From the NCBI GenBank assembly GCA_021772615.1, contig JAJFLQ010000107.1:83924-131129 (forward strand): 47,206 nucleotides of DNA, read 5' to 3'. This stretch comes from Verrucomicrobiota bacterium (lineage in GTDB: Bacteria; Verrucomicrobiota; Lentisphaeria; JABSQK01; JAJFLO01). The notes below the pieces were generated by a model, which saw only the letters and a list, made by a program, of their open reading frames with translations, did not search any database and was not told where the DNA came from. The position numbers were made by a program, and so were the translations under genes. Below are positions 1-9,441 of this stretch, one piece after another; the stretch's first letter is position 1, and every line of letters starts with the position of its first letter.

Positions 1-29
1 AACAACTCCACGTCGGACAGCGACTCCGC

Positions 30-2429
30 CTACCGAATTTGGATCGGAAGCGAGTCGATTAGTGCATGGCGAATTTTCTCCTGCTGTACGTTGACTTCAT
101 CGTCTGTCAACGTCCGGTCTGATGCGCGATAGGTTATCGTGTAGACCATGCTTTTTCGCCCGTCGCCCAGAACCTTGGCGTCGCGGTAAATATCAGTGAG
201 GTCGATACGTTCCAGGTGCGCGACATCCAATCCGATCACATGGTCCACAACCGTCTGATTCATCAACGCTTCGTCCGCAGAAAACGCTACGTCACGCGTG
301 ACGGCAGGAAAGTGTGATGCCGTCTTGTATGCGATCGTATCTGTAGATGCTGTGGCGGTCAAAAGGCGGTCAACACGAAGCAACGCGATGAACACCGGAT
401 GTTTGGCGCGGATGGTCTCACTGAGTTGGCCACTGATCTCGCCCATTGTTCCAATAATCTCGCCGCCCGCAGAAATCTCGGCGCAGACACCGGAGCGAAA
501 CCTCGAATCGGCATGCGGTCGCGCTGTATAATCACGAATTCGACGGAGATCCATCAGGTCATCAATGACGCCGCGGAGATCATAGAAATCCAGCAGGGCC
601 TCGCGCTCGTCGGAAAATCGCTCCGGATTCCGTGCGCCGGAAACGACGACACAGATCTCCAGCGGCTCACAGCCAACAAGCCCCTTGCGAAAAATTCGCC
701 CGATTTCGAAGAGGCGAATCGACGAATTGCCGCGGGCAAGATTCCCTGAGACCGTATCGAGCATACTGTTGATCAGTCCCGGACGCAAGATGTCCTGGTC
801 GCTACTGAGCGGATAGGACAATTCTTGAATTACATCCTCACCGCAGCCTACAGGAAGCAGCACGTCGCGCCGTGCTATAAGGCTGTAATTTACGCATTCA
901 TTTAAGCCAAGCCCGATCAACTGTTGGCGCAGGTCCTGCACCGGCAGGTATGTATCTTCAGATAACACGTTGACACGAGCGGCTGAATCCGACGCGGATG
1001 GAATGCGGTTCAAGCCGTATAGCCTGGCCACCTCCTCAATCAGATCGACTTCCCGTGTCAGATCCAGCCGGAAGGACGGCACGCACACGCTACAGAACGA
1101 GTCGTTGCTCTCCCGAACCGGCAGGCGAAGCCGGGAAAAGATATCGACAATGTCAGCGGGAGAAATATCCACGCCCAGCACGGCGTTAACCCGGCTAAAA
1201 CGACATGTAATGTCGTTGGACACCGCCGGACGCGCAACAATGTCTATCGCCTCTCCGGAAAGGCGCCCGCCAGCCAGTTCGCACATGAGCGTTGCCGCCC
1301 TTCGGCTGGCATATTCCACCATCTGCACATCGACACCGCGCTCGAAGCGATACGACGAATCAGTTGACACACCAAGCTCCTTAGACGTCTTGCGGATATT
1401 CGACGCGTCAAAAGCTGCACTTTCCAATAAAACGTTTACGGTGCAGTCGGTGATCTCGCTGCTCTCGCCGCCAATGACACCGGCGAGTGCCAAAGCCGAC
1501 GCGCCATCGGCAACTACCAGGTGCTCGCTGTTAAGCTCCAGACTCTGACCGTTCAAAGCCACAAAGATCTCGCCGGAAGTGGCCCGACGAATATCGAGTT
1601 TGGCGTCCGCGATACGGTCCAGATCAAATGCGTGCAGCGGTTGGCCACATTCCAGCAGTACAAAGTTCGTGATATCAACGACGTTGTTGATCGGACGGAG
1701 ACCCACTGCTTGCAGACAGCGCTGCATCCATTCTGGACTTGGACCAATACGAACGTCACGAATCTCTCGCGCCGTGTACCGGTCGCATAATTCGGGTGAC
1801 GCCACAGTTACACGTACCGTGCTGTCATCTGTCGGACCGCACGTGTCGCGAATCTCGGCATCAGGCACCTCCAGCGATTCCCCGGTCAACGCGGCGATTT
1901 CCCGGGCGATACCGAAATGCGACAACCAGTCGGGTCGATTCGGCGTCACTTCCCAGTCTATGACCGCATCTGCCTCGACCAATTCATTTACCTGCTGTCC
2001 GACTGTCGCGTCTTCCGGCAGAATCCAAATGCCGTCATGCTCATCACCGAGACCTAACTCCCTCAAACTGCAGAGCATTCCGGATGACTCGACACCCCGT
2101 ATTTTGCATTTTCGGATGACCATGCCGTCCGGCATGGTCACACCTAGTGTTGCCAACGCCACCTTCTTTCCAGCGGCACAATTCGAGGCGCCACAAATAA
2201 TCTGGTGCTCCACGTCACCGCCGACATCAACACGGCACAGCTGCAGACGATCCGCGTTGGGATGCGACTCGACACCTGCGATCCGGGCTACGACAATGCC
2301 ATCCGGAACCGTTCCGCTGTGCGATATGTCTTCGACTTCAAGGCCGGCTAATGTTAATGCATCAGCAAGTTGCTCCGCCGTCCAAGGTATTGACGTGTAT
2401 CGCTTTAACCAATTTAAGGATGTCTTCAT
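30..2429 (-). CDS. pheT: Phenylalanyl-tRNA synthetase beta subunit
   Basis: This is the beta chain of the class II heterotetrameric PheRS, which attaches phenylalanine to tRNA-Phe in the cytoplasm. Its 799 residues match the usual full length of about 790-800. Domains visible in order are: the N-terminal MKTSLNWLKRY start typical of PheT; an EMAP/OB-fold tRNA-binding domain (about 39-150, with GASNCAAGKKVALA); the B3/B4 editing region (about 215-390, with PLHAFDLDRI and ERGVD); a B5 domain (about 400-475); the catalytic-like core with LSSDQDILRPGL; and a C-terminal FDX-ACB anticodon-binding domain (about 705-798, starting HFPAVTRDVAF). The ATG at 2429 fits family N-termini, but the Shine-Dalgarno is weak (CAGG). 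The stop is TAG at 30-32. It is divergent from lysS. Unusually, pheS is not the upstream neighbour, so pheT appears to have its own promoter. Confidence 0.98.
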   Translation of the reverse strand: MKTSLNWLKRYTSIPWTAEQLADALTLAGLEVEDISHSGTVPDGIVVARIAGVESHPNADRLQLCRVDVGGDVEHQIICGASNCAAGKKVALATLGVTMPDGMVIRKCKIRGVESSGMLCSLRELGLGDEHDGIWILPEDATVGQQVNELVEADAVIDWEVTPNRPDWLSHFGIAREIAALTGESLEVPDAEIRDTCGPTDDSTVRVTVASPELCDRYTAREIRDVRIGPSPEWMQRCLQAVGLRPINNVVDITNFVLLECGQPLHAFDLDRIADAKLDIRRATSGEIFVALNGQSLELNSEHLVVADGASALALAGVIGGESSEITDCTVNVLLESAAFDASNIRKTSKELGVSTDSSYRFERGVDVQMVEYASRRAATLMCELAGGRLSGEAIDIVARPAVSNDITCRFSRVNAVLGVDISPADIVDIFSRLRLPVRESNDSFCSVCVPSFRLDLTREVDLIEEVARLYGLNRIPSASDSAARVNVLSEDTYLPVQDLRQQLIGLGLNECVNYSLIARRDVLLPVGCGEDVIQELSYPLSSDQDILRPGLINSMLDTVSGNLARGNSSIRLFEIGRIFRKGLVGCEPLEICVVVSGARNPERFSDEREALLDFYDLRGVIDDLMDLRRIRDYTARPHADSRFRSGVCAEISAGGEIIGTMGEISGQLSETIRAKHPVFIALLRVDRLLTATASTDTIAYKTASHFPAVTRDVAFSADEALMNQTVVDHVIGLDVAHLERIDLTDIYRDAKVLGDGRKSMVYTITYRASDRTLTDDEVNVQQEKIRHALIDSLPIQIR

Positions 2430-2575
2430 ACCATTTTGCCTGTTACCCCGCGGTGAGAATCAATGCACATTAGAGTGCCCGAACCAAAGCAGGTGAAATG
2501 TAATGGAACCGTTCTTCTTTTCCACCAGTTGCGTTGGTTTTTTACCGTGAACCGGAATAACGCTTTGCATTGCAA

Positions 2576-2626
2576 TTGACAATCTCAAATGTTTCACTAG
2601 TGTGAAACGCTTTCAGCATCTGTCAA
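2576..2626. promoter_or_regulatory. Divergent pheT/lysS control region with an 18-bp inverted repeat
   Basis: The 228-bp gap between the two synthetase genes contains a perfect inverted repeat, GTTTCAC-TAGT-GTGAAAC, at 2591-2608. It is flanked by a consensus -35 hexamer for rightward transcription (TTGACA, 2576-2581) and by the same hexamer on the opposite strand (TGTCAA, 2621-2626). The -10 of either promoter would fall in the inverted repeat (for example TAGTGT at 2598-2603, only a 3/6 match). The arrangement looks like a shared operator between divergent promoters. The repeat and the hexamers are seen directly; the regulatory role is inferred. Confidence 0.4.
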
Positions 2627-2657
2627 CCGGCATACAGTGCCAACAAGAGAGTTTTCC

Positions 2658-4529
2658 ATGTTCTGGTGCAGCAAAATACTTGAAGACATCAACGGTCCGC
2701 AACTTATCAACGACTCGAAGACACCGTCGGGACGCGTGCACGTCGGTTCGCTCCGCGGTGTGCTGATACACGACGCGATCTTTCGCACACTCAAGGAAAG
2801 GGGTATTCCCGTACGCTACTTGTTTGGCGTCGATGACTATGATCCGCTCGACGAGATACCAGCCGGGGAAGCAGAGCATTTCGAACAATACCTGGGGCAG
2901 CCATTATGTAACGTTCCGCCGCCAAAGGGATCGGCATCCACGGACATGGCTGAACATTATATTGGTGAGTTTTTTGACATCTTTCGGGAGTTGGACGTTC
3001 ATGCGGAAACGTATCGAATGCGCGATGTATACCGCAGCGGACAACTCAATCCGATCATTGATATCATTTTAAACCACCACGAAACGGTGAGAAACATTTA
3101 TCTCAACGTAAGTAAATCCAAACGACCGGATAACTGGTACCCCTTTCAGGTGATTTGCGAAAACTGCCGCCGTATCGGTACGACAACAGTATACAACTAT
3201 GATGGAAAGTACGTCGATTATCGGTGCGAACCAGACCTTGTAACCTGGGCTACCGGCTGCGGTCACGAGGGGCGTGTATCACCCTTCGACGGCAACGGAA
3301 AACTCCCATGGAAACTTGAGTGGGTGGCAAAATGGAAACTATTCTCGATCACCATCGAAGGCGCAGGAAAAGACCATTCGACCAAGGGCGGTTCGCGTGA
3401 TGTAGCAGCCAGATGTCTGAAAGAAATCTTTGGAATAAAGGCGCCGCTGAACATTCCATATGAATTCTTCCTGGTTGAAGGCGCGAAGATGAGTTCCTCG
3501 CGCGGCCTGGGCGCAACAGCAAGGGATATGGCGGATTTTCTGCCGCCCGAGATATTGCGCTTTCTGATGTTGCGCACACAGCCGCAAAGACCTGTGAACT
3601 TCGATGCCAACGAGAATTATATCATCAAACTGTTTAATGAATTTGACCGTTACCATGGTCGGGCACAGCAAGACGAATCGTCGGCCGACGACGACCGCCG
3701 GATCCATAGTCTCTCTGAAGTATTCGAAACCGGGAACTATTACACGGCAAATTTTCAGCTGGTCGCTACGCTCGCACAGATGCCGCACCTCGACTTGGTC
3801 CGCGAGATCGAAAAATACAAGGGCGCAGCACTCACCGCAGTGGAAAGGGCCAAGCTCGATCGTCGCCGGATGTCGGCTTTGTACTGGCTGGAAAATTTTG
3901 CGTCGGACGAAGAAAAAACCGAGGTGCAGGATGTGCTCCCGGACGGGGCTCAGGACCTCACTTCAAGCCAAAAGGCGTTCCTGAATACATTGGCCGATGC
4001 GCTGCAGGACATACCATGGAACAGCGACGCCATTCAATCGGCAATTTTCCGCGTGGCACGAATGATTCCGATTCGACAACCAGCCGCATTCCAGGCGATA
4101 TACCGCACTATTTTCAATCGTCGTTCGGGTCCGAAGGCCGGCAATGTGTTATCTGTTCTGACAGCGGACTTTGTGATAAATCGTTTGCACGAGGTGTCAT
4201 ACGAGATTCGCGATTTGTGGCTGGAGACCGGGTTGTCTGCTCCTGATTTCGAAGCGAACCTTACGACGAGTAAGGCAAAGATCACCGGAGGACGGGTGCA
4301 GATCGAGTATTGCCACGACGAAGAGATGGGAGCGATCGTGTTTATGTTCGAATACGACGATCAGAAGGTTCATCTTTTTCGCGTGCTCGTGACGGAATGC
4401 GATGATGTGGAGATAGCTGATCAGGACAGCTTCGTGGCATTCGCCCGTACCTACATCACCGAAGTGGTCCGCAACCACGGCCTACCCGACCTTGTGATCG
4501 ATCCGCCGCAGGCACCGCAACGATCGTAG
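2658..4529 (+). CDS. lysS: Lysyl-tRNA synthetase, class I (archaeal type)
   Basis: This enzyme charges tRNA-Lys with lysine in an ATP-dependent reaction. It is the class I (Rossmann-fold) enzyme found in archaea and scattered bacteria, unrelated to the common class II LysRS. The HIGH-type motif HVGS is at residues 28-31 and the KMSSS loop is at 277-281 (GAKMSSSRG). Between them lie Cys-rich segments (CENC and ATGCGHEG) that could bind zinc. The C-terminal half, a helical anticodon-binding cage plus extension, makes the protein 623 residues, somewhat longer than typical class I LysRS of about 500-550. A GTG at 2637 is in frame, but the ATG at 2658 is preferred: it has AAGAGAG seven bases upstream, and family proteins begin close to this point. 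It is convergent with thyA. Confidence 0.95.
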   Translation: MFWCSKILEDINGPQLINDSKTPSGRVHVGSLRGVLIHDAIFRTLKERGIPVRYLFGVDDYDPLDEIPAGEAEHFEQYLGQPLCNVPPPKGSASTDMAEHYIGEFFDIFRELDVHAETYRMRDVYRSGQLNPIIDIILNHHETVRNIYLNVSKSKRPDNWYPFQVICENCRRIGTTTVYNYDGKYVDYRCEPDLVTWATGCGHEGRVSPFDGNGKLPWKLEWVAKWKLFSITIEGAGKDHSTKGGSRDVAARCLKEIFGIKAPLNIPYEFFLVEGAKMSSSRGLGATARDMADFLPPEILRFLMLRTQPQRPVNFDANENYIIKLFNEFDRYHGRAQQDESSADDDRRIHSLSEVFETGNYYTANFQLVATLAQMPHLDLVREIEKYKGAALTAVERAKLDRRRMSALYWLENFASDEEKTEVQDVLPDGAQDLTSSQKAFLNTLADALQDIPWNSDAIQSAIFRVARMIPIRQPAAFQAIYRTIFNRRSGPKAGNVLSVLTADFVINRLHEVSYEIRDLWLETGLSAPDFEANLTTSKAKITGGRVQIEYCHDEEMGAIVFMFEYDDQKVHLFRVLVTECDDVEIADQDSFVAFARTYITEVVRNHGLPDLVIDPPQAPQRS

Positions 4530-4601
4530 CGGTGAATCAGGGGCCTGCAGGTCACAACGTCGATACCGGTTTGGAAGACGGCAAGCTACACCGCTATTTT
4601 T
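4527..4601 (+). terminator. Weak candidate terminator after lysS
   Basis: An 8-bp inverted repeat (TAGCGGTG at 4527-4534, CACCGCTA at 4589-4596) brackets the lysS-thyA gap and is followed by five T residues at 4597-4601. The loop is 54 bases, and the right arm lies inside the end of thyA. The loop also contains the palindrome CCTGCAGG at 4544-4551. This may end lysS transcription, but the long loop makes it doubtful. Confidence 0.2.
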
Positions 4602-5380
4602 GCGGCAATGTGCGGGTGCGGATCATACTCCGACAATACAAAGTCCTCGAAAACGAAATTGTCTATCGACGCGCGCCCCGGATTAATACGCATGTTTGGT
4701 AATGGCCGCGGTTCGCGGGTCAATTGCAACCGTGCCTGATCGAGGTGGTTCAGATACAAGTGGACATCACCGAACGTATGAATAAATTCACCGGGCCTGA
4801 GATCTGTCACCGCGCAGATCATCAGCGTAAGCAACGCGTACGATGCGATATTAAAGGGGACCCCGAGGAAGACGTCCGCACTACGTTGGTACAGCTGACA
4901 TGAGAGGCGTCCCGAAGATACATAAAACTGAAACAGCGTGTGGCACGGTGGCAACGCCATGCGTGGAATGTCCGAGACGTTCCACGCGCACACAATCATG
5001 CGCCGTGAATCAGGATTCGTACGTATCGTGTCGATAACCGTTTTTATTTGATCAATGCCGCGGCCGTCACCGGTCGGCCACGAGCGCCATTGTCGTCCGT
5101 ATACCGGCCCCAACTCCCCGTTACTGTCCGCCCAGTCGTTCCAGATCCGAACGCCGTTGTCATTCAGATATCGAATATTGGTATCACCCCTCAAGAACCA
5201 TAGCAACTCGTGTATGATGGATCGCAGATGCAGTTTTTTTGTTGTCAGAAGGGGAAAGCCGACGGACAGATCGAAACGCGCCTGGTAACCAAATACGCTA
5301 CGCGTCCCTGTATGCGTGCGGTCATGTTTCTCGACGCCGTGAGACAGCACATGGTCCAAGAGTTCCAGGTAAGATGTCAA
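4586..5380 (-). CDS. thyA: Thymidylate synthase
   Basis: ThyA converts dUMP to dTMP using 5,10-methylene-tetrahydrofolate as both carbon donor and reductant. The 264-residue length is the same as the E. coli enzyme. Visible family signatures include [12 protein letters not shown] at the N-terminus, [20 protein letters not shown], the active-site cysteine in [12 protein letters not shown] (about residue 146), the dUMP-binding [20 protein letters not shown] region, and the [13 protein letters not shown]-terminus. The start codon is TTG at 5380-5378, overlapping the TGA stop of the upstream TPR gene (sequence TTGA), so the two genes are probably co-transcribed and translationally coupled. No dihydrofolate reductase gene is present in the window. 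Confidence 0.98.
   Translation of the reverse strand: MTSYLELLDHVLSHGVEKHDRTHTGTRSVFGYQARFDLSVGFPLLTTKKLHLRSIIHELLWFLRGDTNIRYLNDNGVRIWNDWADSNGELGPVYGRQWRSWPTGDGRGIDQIKTVIDTIRTNPDSRRMIVCAWNVSDIPRMALPPCHTLFQFYVSSGRLSCQLYQRSADVFLGVPFNIASYALLTLMICAVTDLRPGEFIHTFGDVHLYLNHLDQARLQLTREPRPLPNMRINPGRASIDNFVFEDFVLSEYDPHPHIAAKIAV
5377..5380 (-). promoter_or_regulatory. TTGA stop/start overlap coupling the TPR gene to thyA
   Basis: Read on the minus strand, the TPR gene ends ATG AGC GAA TAT TGA, and the last four bases with the preceding T give TTGA, in which TTG is the first codon of thyA. No strong Shine-Dalgarno precedes the TTG, so re-initiation by ribosomes finishing the TPR gene is the likely way thyA is translated. 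Confidence 0.6.
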
Positions 5381-6780
5381 TATTCGCTCATAAGTTGTTT
5401 CTTATAATGTCCTTCCATGATCTCCGCGACATCCTTATACGATTCATCCACCGCATAAATCTTGCTATAGCAGGCCCGCTCCGCCTCCTCGTTGCCGGCG
5501 AGTTTATGACACTTCGCCAGCGTGTAATAGGCATTCTTCCTCGTCATATCCATTCGCTTCATGGCGGCAATAGCAGATTCAATGTGTTCGATCGCCTTGG
5601 CGTGCTGACGTTTGGCAAGCAAACATTTTCCCAGAAAAAGCAGTGAGATATTACGATATTGCGTATTTGATTTTGTCTGTTCAAGGTTGGCGATGGCCTC
5701 GTCAAAATTCTCATATTTCCATAACAACCGCGCAAGATTGAAACGCTCATTGGTCGCATGCGGCTGCCGCTGGACCCGCTCTTTTGCACGCCCGATCAAC
5801 ATCTCCGCCCGCTCACTTGATAGATTTATGATCTGCTCCTTTGCCTCCTGGATCTCCTCCGCACTCAGTCCGCCACCGTCGAGATAAACTTGCCATTCGC
5901 GAATTCCGGCATTGTATTGTTGTGCAGTAACGCGCGTGATCGCCGCATCCAATGCAGAATCCATGGCAGAAGCCTGCTCCACAGCGATATTGTAATTCTC
6001 AAGTGCCTGTTCATAGTCGTTTGCAATCGCGTACAAATCTCCGAGTTTCTTGCGATTGTCTGCCGAATTGTTTCGGTTTACGATGTTTTCCTGCATCTTT
6101 ATTTGCTTGGCAAGGACCTCCTTTTCCTTTTCGGATGGCTCAGATCCCGTACTGCCACCAAGCGCATCGTACCCCGTATCCTCTGGGTCGCGCCGATCCT
6201 CGGAGGCAATGTCCTCGGCCTCGTCCAGTGCGGTGGCGTAAGCCTCGTTTTTCGGGTCCATTTTGCGCAATTTTCCGCGGCACTCGATTTCTTCGGTCCC
6301 CATCCCCAGCTTTCCGTACGTATCGGCAAGCGCCTCCAGGACCTGAGTATTGTCCGGGTGATGCTCGTGGAGCATCTCATAGGTCATCTTTGAGATCACA
6401 AGGAGATCGGCGGCTTCGGCAGCGGTCGCGAGTAACTTCGCGCAGGGTATCGCGGTCGGATCAAAAGCCATCGCCGCTTCTGCATTGTCCAAGGCTTCGG
6501 AGTATTTCTTTTGATTTACCAGCGCGGGGCCTTTTGCCAGATTTGGAAACTTTAAGATCGGCGCGAGAAACTGCCGGAAAGCGCTGACCTCGCCACCGAT
6601 CCGTTGTAACTCGATCTCACGCAATTTCTGCCGAACCTCCAGCACACCGGGCTCGTGTTTCAATAAGTTTCGCAACATATCGATCGCATACTTGAAATTT
6701 TTTTGCTCGCCCGCCTTACACCCGGCGTCAAAAAGCTTGCGATCCTTCTTATTGAGATACTTCAGTTTCTTCACTTCCAT
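5377..6780 (-). CDS. Tetratricopeptide-repeat protein of unknown function
   Basis: This is a 467-residue, probably cytoplasmic protein; I see no signal peptide or membrane segment. TPR-like helical pairs are visible at about 10-48 ([20 protein letters not shown]), 85-120 ([19 protein letters not shown]), 135-175, 240-275 ([20 protein letters not shown]), 345-380 ([20 protein letters not shown]), 380-415 and 420-450. An acidic, probably disordered linker (about 187-218, with [17 protein letters not shown]) separates an N-terminal and a C-terminal TPR block. The ATG at 6780 has a good AAGGA Shine-Dalgarno seven bases upstream (6788-6792). It leads a two-gene unit with thyA. TPR arrays mediate protein contacts, so the partner cannot be named from sequence alone. 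Confidence 0.85.
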   Translation of the reverse strand: MEVKKLKYLNKKDRKLFDAGCKAGEQKNFKYAIDMLRNLLKHEPGVLEVRQKLREIELQRIGGEVSAFRQFLAPILKFPNLAKGPALVNQKKYSEALDNAEAAMAFDPTAIPCAKLLATAAEAADLLVISKMTYEMLHEHHPDNTQVLEALADTYGKLGMGTEEIECRGKLRKMDPKNEAYATALDEAEDIASEDRRDPEDTGYDALGGSTGSEPSEKEKEVLAKQIKMQENIVNRNNSADNRKKLGDLYAIANDYEQALENYNIAVEQASAMDSALDAAITRVTAQQYNAGIREWQVYLDGGGLSAEEIQEAKEQIINLSSERAEMLIGRAKERVQRQPHATNERFNLARLLWKYENFDEAIANLEQTKSNTQYRNISLLFLGKCLLAKRQHAKAIEHIESAIAAMKRMDMTRKNAYYTLAKCHKLAGNEEAERACYSKIYAVDESYKDVAEIMEGHYKKQLMSEY

Positions 6781-6881
6781 ATTTGTTTCCTTTTTGGGTC
6801 TGCCGATTCAAAAAATGGAACACGACGCTTCGATGTTGCGAAATCGGGCGGCTACCACGGAAGGCCCATGTATTCATGCGG

Positions 6882-6908
6882 TTGGACTTCACCCGAAATC
6901 AATATAAT
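6882..6908 (+). promoter_or_regulatory. Probable promoter of mnmE
   Basis: A perfect TATAAT (-10) at 6903-6908 is preceded by TTGGAC (-35-like) at 6882-6887 with a 15-base spacer, slightly short of ideal. Transcription would start near 6915 and leave a leader of about 60 bases before the ATG at 6976. No other strong element was seen in the 174-bp gap to the divergent TPR gene. Confidence 0.5.
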
Positions 6909-6975
6909 GTTCTGGAATACGGTTGTAAACGCAAGTTCACCTGAATAACGCCTTTTGGCTGGAATCTTCTCAACG

Positions 6976-8343
6976 ATGCCACAGTACTCCCCGGACGCCG
7001 GCGAAGACACGATCGCAGCCATCGCCACTGGGATTGGCGGCAGCATTTCGATCATCCGCGTGTCCGGCAGCGACTGCCTGGCCGTTGCGTCTCAGATCTG
7101 GCAGTCTACGTCACATCTGTCTGCACGTCGCCGAACATTGACGTTGGGAAAAATTGTCACCGCCGACGGTGCAGTTGTCGATACCTGCATGGCCGTCTAC
7201 CTGGAATCGCCTCATACCTATACCGGCGAGGACATCGTCGAGTTTCACTGCCATGGCGGCAGTTTGATATGTCACGCCGTGTTATCCCTGTTGATGAAGG
7301 CGGGAGCACGGCTTGCCGAGCCGGGCGAGTTTACCAAACGCGCGTTTATTAATGGCAAGATGGACCTCACACAGGCAGAAGCGGTGCTGGATGTCATTCA
7401 GGCGAGGAGCCGGATGGCGCTTCATGCAGCCAACCGCCAACTTGAGGGCTCGCTGCGGCAAAGAATCGAGACGGTGTATAATACAATCGCCGAGGTGTTG
7501 TCAGAGATCGAGGTGCGCATGGACTTTTGCGACGAGGAGCTCGACTGGCGGGACACTGACGCGCTGGCAGCACTACAGCATGACGCCATCCGCGATATCA
7601 GCGGCCTATTGCGCTCCCGGGAAGAGGGGGAGGTCCTCCGAAACGGTGTTCGCGTTGTGATTGCGGGCGTGCCCAATGCAGGGAAATCGAGTCTCATGAA
7701 CCGCATGCTCGGCCGCGATCGTGCCATCGTAACCAACATACCAGGAACCACCCGGGACACACTTGAAGAGTCGGCACAAATCCGGGGTATACCGATACAT
7801 CTGATTGATACCGCAGGCCTTCGTGACACAGATAACAAGGTCGAACAAGAGGGCGTGCTCCGCAGCCGCGCATCGATCGCCGGAGGCGAAATCATACTCT
7901 GGGTCGTGGACGCGTCGCAGAGCTTTCAGAAACAGGTAGCGTCTGCACGGATCGAAAAAAACGCCAATGTCATCGTCGTCGCCAATAAGATGGATCTGGT
8001 GGACGCATTCACGTCTGCTTCGGAAGTTACCGCGCCGTTGGTACAGATGTCGATCCTGCACGATCAGAGCCTTGATCCACTCTACGATACCATCGAGCAC
8101 AGCGTTCGCCGGCGAACCCATGCGGGCGCGCCGGATATCGCGATAAATTCGAGACATTATGCATTGCTGGAAGATGCGCAGAACCACGTGTCAGCCAGCA
8201 TAGATCGACTCAAGAACGATGCGTTCGAACTGGTTGCCGTAGACCTCAGAGCGGCGCTGGATACGTTGGGCCGCATCACCGGGAAGACCGTACAACCCGA
8301 CATACTGGACAACATATTCCATAAATTCTGTATCGGAAAATGA
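6976..8343 (+). CDS. mnmE: tRNA uridine-5-carboxymethylaminomethyl modification GTPase
   Basis: MnmE (TrmE) works with MnmG to modify uridine 34 in the wobble position of certain tRNAs, in a GTP-, folate- and FAD-dependent reaction. The 455-residue length is normal. Visible parts are the N-terminal folate-binding domain (DTIAAIATGIGGSISIIRVSG; VEFHCHGG; PGEFTKRAFINGKMDLTQAEAV), a helical domain, and an inserted G domain with GVPNAGKSS (G1, about 231-239), TNIPGTTRDT (G2), DTAG (G3) and NKMD (G4). The C-terminus ends FCIGK with the catalytic cysteine. An in-frame TTG at 6955 would add seven residues; the ATG is preferred because family members start close before DTIAAIAT. The next gene begins 12 bases downstream, so the two form an operon. 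MnmG is not in the window. Confidence 0.97.
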   Translation: MPQYSPDAGEDTIAAIATGIGGSISIIRVSGSDCLAVASQIWQSTSHLSARRRTLTLGKIVTADGAVVDTCMAVYLESPHTYTGEDIVEFHCHGGSLICHAVLSLLMKAGARLAEPGEFTKRAFINGKMDLTQAEAVLDVIQARSRMALHAANRQLEGSLRQRIETVYNTIAEVLSEIEVRMDFCDEELDWRDTDALAALQHDAIRDISGLLRSREEGEVLRNGVRVVIAGVPNAGKSSLMNRMLGRDRAIVTNIPGTTRDTLEESAQIRGIPIHLIDTAGLRDTDNKVEQEGVLRSRASIAGGEIILWVVDASQSFQKQVASARIEKNANVIVVANKMDLVDAFTSASEVTAPLVQMSILHDQSLDPLYDTIEHSVRRRTHAGAPDIAINSRHYALLEDAQNHVSASIDRLKNDAFELVAVDLRAALDTLGRITGKTVQPDILDNIFHKFCIGK

Positions 8344-8355
8344 GGACTCCTAACG

Positions 8356-9363
8356 ATGTCGAACGCGCCGAATCGTCCTGTCGTTAATCTGGGCCTCGCC
8401 GGCTGCGGTCTGGCTGCCGAAAGGCTTTATATACCAGCTCTACGAACGCTGACGGAAGTACGTGTCGTGGCGGTAACGGATCCGATCCCGTCGCGCATCG
8501 ACTCCATTCAGGCGCACATTCCGGATTGCATCCGGTACGAGTCGTTTGACGACTTGCTGGCCAGTGGCGTCTGCGACGCCGTAGCCGTCACGGCGCCACC
8601 GCAATTCCATGTGGCGTTGGCAAAGATGTCCTTGATGGCGCCCGTGCCGGTTCTCGTCGAAAAACCGTTGTCACTGGACCTTAACGGAGTGGCGGAACTT
8701 GCCGCTCTACAGTCAAAATCGGCGTGGATCCAAATGGGATTTAACCGGCGCTACTGGCAGCCCGTGATACGGTTAAGACACGCGCTCGCCAATACACTCG
8801 TGCGCAATGGCGCCGTCAATGTCACTCTACGGATGGTCACGAACGCGACAGATTGGGTACCGGTCGCCGGTAAGCAGGATCCACTCGACGATCTAATGAC
8901 CCATCAGATTGATATGGTCCGCTTTGTATCCCGTGACGACGTCGTGAAGATTCGCGCAATGCGCCCTTCAAGCAACATCGTCACCGCCGAACTCCAATTA
9001 AAAGGAGGCGGGCGCGCAACCTGCCATGCCGAATATGGCGACAACTCGGAAGAATCGATTGCCATGCAGGACGGCGATCACGCATACCGAATACACCTGG
9101 GATCGGAACACATTGCCCCTGTATCCGGGATACGTCGCAGGCTGCTCGATATCGGTGCAGCAGCCATCCGCCGCGTGAGCCGCAACCGGAGTTCATTGCA
9201 TATGTCATATTCGTCGCAACTGCGCTCCCTGGCCAACACGATCCGGATCGGGCACGCTCCAACGCCCGATTTACACGACGGAATAGCTGTCCTGCAGACT
9301 ACACTCGCGGCCCGGCGGTCGATCGAATCCAGCCAGTGGGAGACGGTTAACCACGCCTTTTGA
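8356..9363 (+). CDS. Gfo/Idh/MocA-family NAD(P)-dependent oxidoreductase
   Basis: This 335-residue protein has an N-terminal Rossmann dinucleotide-binding fold (LGLAGCGLAAERLYIPAL, about residues 12-29) and the family EKPLS motif (about residue 97-101), in which the lysine normally acts at the active site. A GFNRRYWQP segment is followed by the C-terminal alpha/beta domain with DDLMTHQIDMVRF, which carries the histidine expected in the substrate pocket. Family members oxidise or reduce sugars, inositols or related compounds; the substrate here cannot be told. The GAGGA Shine-Dalgarno (8342-8346) overlaps the mnmE stop and sits nine bases before the ATG, indicating co-expression with mnmE. The functional link to tRNA modification is not obvious and may be only positional. 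Confidence 0.9.
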   Translation: MSNAPNRPVVNLGLAGCGLAAERLYIPALRTLTEVRVVAVTDPIPSRIDSIQAHIPDCIRYESFDDLLASGVCDAVAVTAPPQFHVALAKMSLMAPVPVLVEKPLSLDLNGVAELAALQSKSAWIQMGFNRRYWQPVIRLRHALANTLVRNGAVNVTLRMVTNATDWVPVAGKQDPLDDLMTHQIDMVRFVSRDDVVKIRAMRPSSNIVTAELQLKGGGRATCHAEYGDNSEESIAMQDGDHAYRIHLGSEHIAPVSGIRRRLLDIGAAAIRRVSRNRSSLHMSYSSQLRSLANTIRIGHAPTPDLHDGIAVLQTTLAARRSIESSQWETVNHAF

Positions 9364-9441
9364 AAATCCCAAATTCAGCGCCAGCGCTCATGTCCACTAC
9401 ACCAAGACGTTGAATGTCACGACCGCGCAGTATAAGTATAG

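Noticed and set aside
1579..2496. A 305-codon plus-strand frame opposite pheT
   Set aside because: It is Ser/Arg-rich with no domain signature and lies entirely across a certain, conserved pheT.
2637..2639. GTG as the lysS start
   Set aside because: No Shine-Dalgarno precedes it, and the ATG at 2658 has AAGAGAG upstream and begins where family proteins normally do.
9364..9441. A terminator between the oxidoreductase and the giant gene (AGCGCCAGCGCT)
   Set aside because: The inverted match is only about four base pairs and has no T tract on either side; I see nothing convincing in this 78-bp gap.
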